Of a DNA stretch of 64,000 nucleotides, positions 58,968 to 64,000 are shown piece by piece. The position numbers and the translations under genes were made by a program. The notes beneath the pieces were generated by a model that was not told the DNA's origin, searched no databases, and was given only the letters and a program-made list of their open reading frames with translations. The stretch is from Arthrobacter sp. KBS0703. Lineage in GTDB: Bacteria > Actinomycetota > Actinomycetes > Actinomycetales > Micrococcaceae. How positions within the stretch are numbered: the first letter of the stretch is position 1; the number at the start of each line of letters is the position of its first letter. The DNA is taken from the NCBI RefSeq assembly GCF_002008315.2, contig NZ_MVDG02000001.1, forward strand, positions 2,914,001 to 2,978,000. The letters are read 5' to 3'.

Positions 58968-61265
58968 TCACGCGGTACTGGGCTCCAACCGCACGATGAC
59001 CGCCTTCGACGCAGGTGTGTTGCTCCCCTCCGCGACGCTGTCCAGCGGAACCAGCACATTGGATTCGGGGTAGTAGGTGGCCGCGCACCCGCTGGCCGTG
59101 GGGTAGGACACCACTCGCATCTTGCGCAGCACTCGCTCCACGTTGTCCCCGTACACCCCGTGGAGATCCACGAACTGGCCGTCGCTGAGCCCGAGCTCAG
59201 CAATGTCCTCAGGGCTGACGAAGACGACGTTTCGGCCCTTCTTGATCCCCCGGTACCGGTCGCTGTTGGCGTAGATGGTGGTGTTGAACTGGTCGTGCGA
59301 CCGGACCGACTGCAGGATCAGGGTCCCGGGTGGGCGCTCCACCTGCTCCAGTCGGTTGCCCGTTAGCATGGCCTTGCCGGTGGGAGTGTTGAAGGTGCGC
59401 GAGTCCCTTGGTCCGTTCGGCAGGACAAACCCGCCTTCCTGCCTGATCCGGTCGTTGTAGTCCTCGCAGCCCGCCACGACGTGCGAGATGTGCTCGCGGA
59501 TCAGGTCATAGTTCTTCTCGAATCCGGACCAGTCCGCGCTCGTCTTGCCGTCCACAGTCTCGCGGGCAAGGCGGCACACGATGGCCACCTCGGACAGCAG
59601 GTTCGGTGCGACGGGCCTCACCCGGCCTTCGGAGGCATGCACAGCAGAAACGGTGTCCTCCACGGAGACGAACTGAGGGCCGGACGCCTGCATGTCGATC
59701 TCGGTGCGTCCCATTGTGGGCAGAATGAGCGCGGCCTTGCCGGTCACGGTGTGCGAGCGGTTGAGCTTCGTAGAAATCTGGACGGTGAGGTCCGTGTTCT
59801 CCATCGCTGTTTCAGCGGCATGCGTGTCCGAAATTGCTGAGACGAGGTTGCCTCCCAGCGCCACAAATACCTTGATGTCGCCGTCGCGCATTCTCCGAAT
59901 CGTATCGACGGCGTCCGCGCCGGGTTCGCGTGGCGGATCGAAATGGAACTCCTTGCCGAGGCGGTCGAGGAACGCGGGCGGCATCTTCTCCCAGATGCCC
60001 ATGGTGCGGTCGCCCTGGACGTTGCTGTGCCCGCGGATGGGCGAGGCACCGGCGCCCGGCTTGCCCATGTTGCCCCGGAGCAGCAGCAGGTTGATGATTT
60101 CCTTGATGGTGGCGACGCCCTTCTTGTGCTGCGTGATGCCCATGGCCCACGTGATGATGACCCTTTCGGCCTTCAAATACCGGGCGGCCAGCTCGTCAAT
60201 CTCGTCGCTGCGCAGTCCCGTGGCTTGGACGACGGTGTCCTCATCCAGTACCGCAAGGTGCGCTTTGAGTTCCTCCAGCCCCAGGCAGTGTTCCGCGAGG
60301 AACTGGCAGTCCAGCGCGGTTCCCGGATTCTTCGCTTCGGCCTCGAGGACGCGCTTGGAAAGGGCCTGCAACAGTGCCATGTCCCCTCCCACCCGGATCT
60401 GCAGATACTGGTCCGCGAGTTCCGTGCCGCGGCCAACGATTCCACTGACCTTCTGCGGGTTCTTGTAGCGAATGAGCCCGGCTTCCGGCAGCGGATTGAC
60501 GCCGACAATCTCACAGCCGGCCTTCTTCGCTTCCTCCAGGGCGGTGAGCATGCGCGGGTGGTTGCTGCCCGGGTTCTGCCCCATGATGATGATCAGCTGG
60601 GACTTGGCGAAGTCGTCGTAGGAGATGGTGGCCTTGCCGATGCCGATGGTCTGGCCCATGGCCCAGCCCGAAGACTCGTGGCACATGTTGGAGCAGTCCG
60701 GCAGGTTGTTGGTTCCGTAGGCCCGCACGAACAGCTGGTACAGGAACGCGGCCTCGTTGGACGTCCGGCCGCTGGTGTAGAAAGCGGCCTGGTCCGGGCT
60801 GGAAAGGCTGTTGAGTTTGCCGCCCACGATCCCGAAGGCCTCTTCCCAGCTGACCGGACGGTAGTGGTCCTCCCCCGCCGGCTTGTAAACGGGCTCCGTC
60901 AGGCGCCCCTGCATTCCGAGCCAGTACTCAGGCTGCTGGCGCAGTTCGCTGACCGGGTGCTCAGCCCAAAAGTCGGAGGCAATGACCAGCGGCGTGGCCT
61001 CCCACGTCACGGCTTTGGCGCCCTGTTCGCAGAACTCGAACGTCTTGCGGTCGCCGGGATCGGGCCACGCGCAGCTCATGCAGTCAAAGCCGTCCTTCTG
61101 GTTCATCGCCAGCAGCGTTTTTCCGGTCCTGCCCACGCCCATCTGCTGGATTGCCGGCCCCATCGAGTGATACACGCCAGGCAAGCCCGCGGCCCATTCC
61201 TTCGGCTTGCCTACCTCAAGGTCTTTGCCGTTAGCCTCATCCACACGCGGGTTCTTGCGCGGCAT
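58968..61265 (-). CDS. FdhF/YdeP-family molybdopterin oxidoreductase
   Basis: 765 aa from the ATG with AAGGAGGG upstream. A short N-terminal cysteine pair (FDCMSCAWPDPG) replaces the full 4Fe-4S motif of formate dehydrogenases, as in the YdeP group. YRPVSWEEAFGIVGGKL, YTSGRTSNEAAFLYQLFVRAYGTNNLPDCSNMCHESSG, GQNPGSNHPRML and the C-terminal MopD region (VFVSPEDIAELGLSDGQFVDL) bind the bis-MGD cofactor. No beta or gamma subunit genes adjoin. YdeP is linked to acid resistance in E. coli; the substrate is unknown. Confidence 0.88.
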   Translation of the reverse strand: MPRKNPRVDEANGKDLEVGKPKEWAAGLPGVYHSMGPAIQQMGVGRTGKTLLAMNQKDGFDCMSCAWPDPGDRKTFEFCEQGAKAVTWEATPLVIASDFWAEHPVSELRQQPEYWLGMQGRLTEPVYKPAGEDHYRPVSWEEAFGIVGGKLNSLSSPDQAAFYTSGRTSNEAAFLYQLFVRAYGTNNLPDCSNMCHESSGWAMGQTIGIGKATISYDDFAKSQLIIIMGQNPGSNHPRMLTALEEAKKAGCEIVGVNPLPEAGLIRYKNPQKVSGIVGRGTELADQYLQIRVGGDMALLQALSKRVLEAEAKNPGTALDCQFLAEHCLGLEELKAHLAVLDEDTVVQATGLRSDEIDELAARYLKAERVIITWAMGITQHKKGVATIKEIINLLLLRGNMGKPGAGASPIRGHSNVQGDRTMGIWEKMPPAFLDRLGKEFHFDPPREPGADAVDTIRRMRDGDIKVFVALGGNLVSAISDTHAAETAMENTDLTVQISTKLNRSHTVTGKAALILPTMGRTEIDMQASGPQFVSVEDTVSAVHASEGRVRPVAPNLLSEVAIVCRLARETVDGKTSADWSGFEKNYDLIREHISHVVAGCEDYNDRIRQEGGFVLPNGPRDSRTFNTPTGKAMLTGNRLEQVERPPGTLILQSVRSHDQFNTTIYANSDRYRGIKKGRNVVFVSPEDIAELGLSDGQFVDLHGVYGDNVERVLRKMRVVSYPTASGCAATYYPESNVLVPLDSVAEGSNTPASKAVIVRLEPSTA

Positions 61266-61465
61266 GCTGCACCCTCCTTGGCTCGCCCGTGCGGGTTCCT
61301 GCGGCTGCGGCCGGGAACTCGCCTTCGTGTTCCCCCTTTCTCAGGCGTAGCAGGTATGCCAGGCCGCTGCAAGCATTCCTTGTGCGCGTTCAACAGGGCC
61401 GTTCGGCGGCCCCGAGACCCGCTCCCTCTGGCGCCCCGGCGCGGGCAGGGCGGACAATTGGGCCA

Positions 61466-61484
61466 CCAAACAACGATCGTTTGG
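61466..61484 (+). promoter_or_regulatory. Palindrome upstream of the CPBP gene
   Basis: CCAAAC-AACGATC-GTTTGG, with AACGATCGTT nested inside, 8 bases before the start codon. Candidate operator for an unknown regulator. Confidence 0.35.
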
Positions 61485-61491
61485 AGCCGTC

Positions 61492-62309
61492 ATGCGCCGT
61501 TCCAATGCTTGGCTGAAGCGCCACAGGCTGCTGGCCTTCTTCGTCCTTGCCTATGCGATTTCGTGGTCCTCGTGGCCGGCCTACGCGGCGGGGCTGGTGC
61601 CCAGGATGGAGTTCCTGCCGATAGGCCCGCTGGCTGCCGCAGTCATCGTGGTCGCCCTTGCCGAAGGCAAAACCGGGTTCGGGGCATGGGGCCGCCGGCT
61701 CATCCGCTGGCGCGTGGGCTGGATCTGGTACGCCGTGGCCCTCCTGCTTCCGGCCGTGCTGGTGCTGGCGACGGGGTTCGTCACCATGGCCCTCGGCGCT
61801 TCCGCGCCGGGCCTTGCGCGCCTGACCTGGAGCTGCTGACGGTGCTTGCGATCCGTTTGGTCAACCCGATGGACGGGCCGCTGGGCGAAGAACCCGGCTT
61901 CCGCGGCTATGCGCTTCGGCTGCTCCAGGCCACCCGCCCGCCGCTGCTGTCCGCGGCAATTCTTGGCCTGCTGGTAACGCTGTGGCACCTGCCGCTGGTC
62001 CTCTTCCAGGGGCTGAGCCTGATCGGGCTGCCGACGACGTTCGCCATCACCTCCTTGTACGTGTGGCTGTTCAACCGCACCGGTGGCAGCGTCCTGCTGA
62101 GCCTTGTGTTCCACAACAGCCAAGGCACGTTCACGGTGGGTTCCTTCGGCTTCACCGGCGCGGACGCCGGCCGCGCCGAACTGATCTACTTCGTCATGGT
62201 CCTCCTGGCCGTTCTTGCCACCGTGCTGCTCGACCGCGGGGCCTGGCGCAAGGCACCCCGCTCAGCCACCGCCGTCGGGCGTTTTTCCCTCAGGATGCGT
62301 CCGATGTAA
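61492..62309 (+). CDS. CPBP-family intramembrane metalloprotease, frameshifted
   Basis: The first frame (61492-61839) encodes RRSNAWLKRHRLLAFFVLAYAISWSSWPAYAAGLVPRMEFLPIGPLAAAVIV and two helices, then meets a stop. A different frame from about 61830 to 62309 continues with LAIRLVNPMDGPLGEEPGFRGYALRLL (the EExxxR catalytic motif), GLLVTLWHLPLVLF and LVFHNSQGTF (second and third His/Asn motifs). The slip is near 61820-61840 (CGCCTGACCTGGAGCTGCTG). Either the gene is decayed or the sequence has an indel. There is no adapter here. CPBP proteins are Abi-type membrane proteases linked to prenyl processing or bacteriocin immunity. Confidence 0.75.
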
Positions 62310-62414
62310 ACCGACTGCCCGCGGCAGAGCCCCCCGGACAGCACCGGCCGGCACCGCGCCAGACAGCACAGCACCCCCGCGCTCAGCCTCACCACCGATC
62401 CCCAGGAGCAGAAG

Positions 62415-63056
62415 ATGTCCTCACCGCTCGCCTCGGCCGCCGGACCGATCGCCCTAGTGGCGGGCCTCGTCTTTGCCGCCACGGACCTCGCACGCCTGCT
62501 CACTGCCGACCGCAGCCTCGACCGGATCGAGATGATGCGACAGGCACCGTTCCAGGTGACGAACGCCCTGTACTGGGTGGTGTTCATCGGGCTCGTCCTC
62601 GCCCTCGTCTGCGTGTACTTCCGCACCGCCGGCCGCACCGGCAGGCTCGGCGCCGCCGGCTTCTGCTTCGCGCTTGTGGGCACCTTGGACATGGCGGGCA
62701 ACATGTGGTTCGACGGATTCGCCGCACCGTGGATCGTGGACGTCGCGCCCGGCGCCGTCCTCGCCGGGGGCTCCGGCATGCTGGCGATCGGCGGCCTGTC
62801 CAGCTACGTGCTGTTTGCCCTCGGCTGGATCGTCTTCGGCATTACAGGCTGGCGGGCGCGCATGTTCCCCGCGTGGGCGGGCGTGGCATTCATCGTGGCC
62901 GGATTCCTGGGCTACAACGCGGGCCTGCCGCCGTACGGCATCCCGATCGGCCTGGCCATGGCCGCCCTGGGCTGGTGGATCGTCCGCACCGGAGGCAGGA
63001 CGGCGGCGCCGCCCGAACGCCCGGCTCAGGCTGAAGGCCCGCCCGGCTTAGCCTGA
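62415..63056 (+). CDS. Membrane protein, about six segments
   Basis: 213 aa from the ATG with AGGAG upstream. Hydrophobic segments include PIALVAGLVFAATDLARLL, ALYWVVFIGLVLALVCVYF, LGAAGFCFALVGTLDMAGNMWF, SGMLAIGGLSSYVLFALGWIVFGI and IPIGLAMAALGWWIV. Family not recognised. It follows the CPBP gene by 105 bases, and its end overlaps the convergent deaminase by 9 bp. Confidence 0.68.
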   Translation: MSSPLASAAGPIALVAGLVFAATDLARLLTADRSLDRIEMMRQAPFQVTNALYWVVFIGLVLALVCVYFRTAGRTGRLGAAGFCFALVGTLDMAGNMWFDGFAAPWIVDVAPGAVLAGGSGMLAIGGLSSYVLFALGWIVFGITGWRARMFPAWAGVAFIVAGFLGYNAGLPPYGIPIGLAMAALGWWIVRTGGRTAAPPERPAQAEGPPGLA

Positions 63057-64000
63057 GAGCTCGGCCAGCAGCTCCGCCTTGCGCTCGTCCGTGGCAAAGG
63101 AGGACCCGATCGAGTTCGCGGCGAGGCGGACGCGGTCGAATTCGGACAGCGCCATCACCGATTCCAGCTGGGCGAAGTTGTCATCCACGTAGCCGCCGAA
63201 GTACGCCGGATCATCCGAATGGACACTCACGTTGAGCCCGGCCGCCAGCATCGCGGGAAGCGGATGTTCGGCCAGCATCTCCACGGCCCGGAGCCGCACG
63301 TTGGACAGCGGGCACACGGTCAACGGCACGCGGTCGGCCACCAGCCGCTCCACCAGGTCGGGATCCTCCATGCACCGGATGCCGTGGTCAATCCGCTCCA
63401 CGCCCAGCACGTCCAGGGCCTCAATAATGTACGACGGCGGGCCCTCCTCGCCGGCGTGGGCGATCTTGCGCAGGCCTGCTTCGCCGGCCCGGGCAAACAG
63501 CCGCTCGAACTTGGCCGGCGGATTGCCCACCTCGGCAGAATCCAGTCCGATGCCGACGATCGGCGCATTCATGGCAAGCAGCGCCTCAAGAACCTCCAGT
63601 GCGGATTCTTCGGACAGATCGCGCAGGAAGGCGGCGATCAGCAGCGTGGAAATCCCGAATTCCTCCTGGGACGTGGCCAGCACCGAGGCCACCCCGTTGA
63701 CGCAGGTTTCCAGCGAGACTCCGCGGGAGAGGTGCGCCTGCGGATCCATCATGATCTCCGCGTGCCGCACTCCGGCGGCCGCGGCACGCGTGAGGTAGGC
63801 CCGGGTCATGTCCGCGAAGTCCGCCTCGGTCCGCAGCACGGCCATGTTGGCGTAGTACAGGTCCAGGAACGACTGCAGGTCCGTGAACTCGTACCGCGCC
63901 CGCAGATCGTCCAGTCCCGAATACGGCAGCTCGATTCCGTTCCGCTCCGCGAGCGCAAGGATCAGTTCGGGCTCCAACGTCCCCTCAATGTGCAGGTGCA
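63048..64000 (-). CDS. Adenine deaminase (adenosine deaminase-like), 5' end beyond window
   Basis: The frame is open to the window edge, where HLHIEGTLEPELILALAERNGI carries the zinc-binding HxH; the first residues lie outside. VGLDSSEVG-type VGIGLDSAEVGNPPAKF, KIAHAGEEGPPSYIIEALDVLGVERIDHGIR (third His and catalytic Glu) and VSVHSDDPAYFGGYVDDNFAQL (catalytic Asp pair) match the bacterial adenine deaminase branch of the adenosine deaminase family better than adenosine deaminases, mainly through GEEGPPxYI and DPAYFGGY. The reaction would be adenine to hypoxanthine plus ammonia for purine salvage. Confidence 0.87.
   Translation of the reverse strand, partial: HLHIEGTLEPELILALAERNGIELPYSGLDDLRARYEFTDLQSFLDLYYANMAVLRTEADFADMTRAYLTRAAAAGVRHAEIMMDPQAHLSRGVSLETCVNGVASVLATSQEEFGISTLLIAAFLRDLSEESALEVLEALLAMNAPIVGIGLDSAEVGNPPAKFERLFARAGEAGLRKIAHAGEEGPPSYIIEALDVLGVERIDHGIRCMEDPDLVERLVADRVPLTVCPLSNVRLRAVEMLAEHPLPAMLAAGLNVSVHSDDPAYFGGYVDDNFAQLESVMALSEFDRVRLAANSIGSSFATDERKAELLAELSG

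Noticed and set aside
59943..61480. Long plus-strand frame opposite the YdeP-type gene
   Set aside because: Antisense shadow; only its last part (from about 61830) is real, as the frameshifted CPBP half.
1..64000. CRISPR arrays, tRNA or rRNA genes
   Set aside because: No regularly spaced repeats and no recognisable tRNA or rRNA sequence were seen on reading the window.

Overview
The window is high-GC DNA with short intergenic gaps, many GTG starts and 1 to 8 base start/stop overlaps. The gene content (TM0106-type nuclease-helicase, DUF2630, GYD, BKACE, MHS-type permeases) points to a soil actinobacterium of the Micrococcaceae, most likely Arthrobacter or Pseudarthrobacter. This is inferred from gene content and codon use, not from a marker gene. 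No rRNA, tRNA or CRISPR array was seen.

Layout. 1-575: an SRPBCC/ArsR pair with twin operators. About 885-9320 is an accessory region. It holds a Tn402/Mu-like transposon (serine recombinase, DDE transposase, gutted TniB ATPase, PD-(D/E)XK nuclease cargo), TGTCTC/TGTCTT end motifs, a lipoprotein serine hydrolase, and an XRE regulator divergent from a DHA2 exporter. 9.5-19.3 kb is rich in exporters: five MFS genes lie between 7.6 and 18.6 kb, with MarR, VOC, GYD and SnoaL-like proteins. 19.3-28 kb holds an ArsR-rhodanese regulator, a membrane protein coupled to a serine hydrolase, a DUF1326/DUF2182 pair, a glycerophosphodiesterase and a TM2 protein. 28.4-32.8 kb is a LacI-controlled catabolic operon (ACS-type permease, SDR, BKACE). 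32.9-41.4 kb holds RecQ, an aspartase/dicarboxylate-transport module with a FadR regulator, a leaderless ArsR-SRPBCC fusion and TerC. 41.9-49.7 kb is a hexonate operon (MHS permease, idonate/gulonate-type dehydrogenase, mannonate dehydratase, KDG kinase, fructuronate reductase, KDPG aldolase) with a divergent FadR-type regulator. 49.7-64 kb holds YceI, formaldehyde dehydrogenase, DUF1540, the large nuclease-helicase, acylphosphatase, an unusual H1-like/X25 protein, a YdeP-type molybdoenzyme, a frameshifted CPBP protease and an adenine deaminase that runs off the edge.

Assembly warning. Illumina Nextera mosaic-end sequence (CTGTCTCTTATACACATCT and its complement) is embedded at four places: 14140-14177, 14375-14393, 25242-25298 and 44851-44888. 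It breaks three genes: an MFS permease, a glycerophosphodiesterase and a KDG kinase. These are library-adapter artefacts, so the genes are probably intact in the organism and their stops should not be read as biology.

The most distinctive real signals are the TGTCTC-ended transposon family with nuclease cargo, several perfect palindromic operators, a promoter whose spacer is the operator of a leaderless gene, a three-copy palindromic repeat that supplies one gene's stop codon, a YceI gene whose stop lies inside a coding tandem repeat, and the H1-like/X25 protein.
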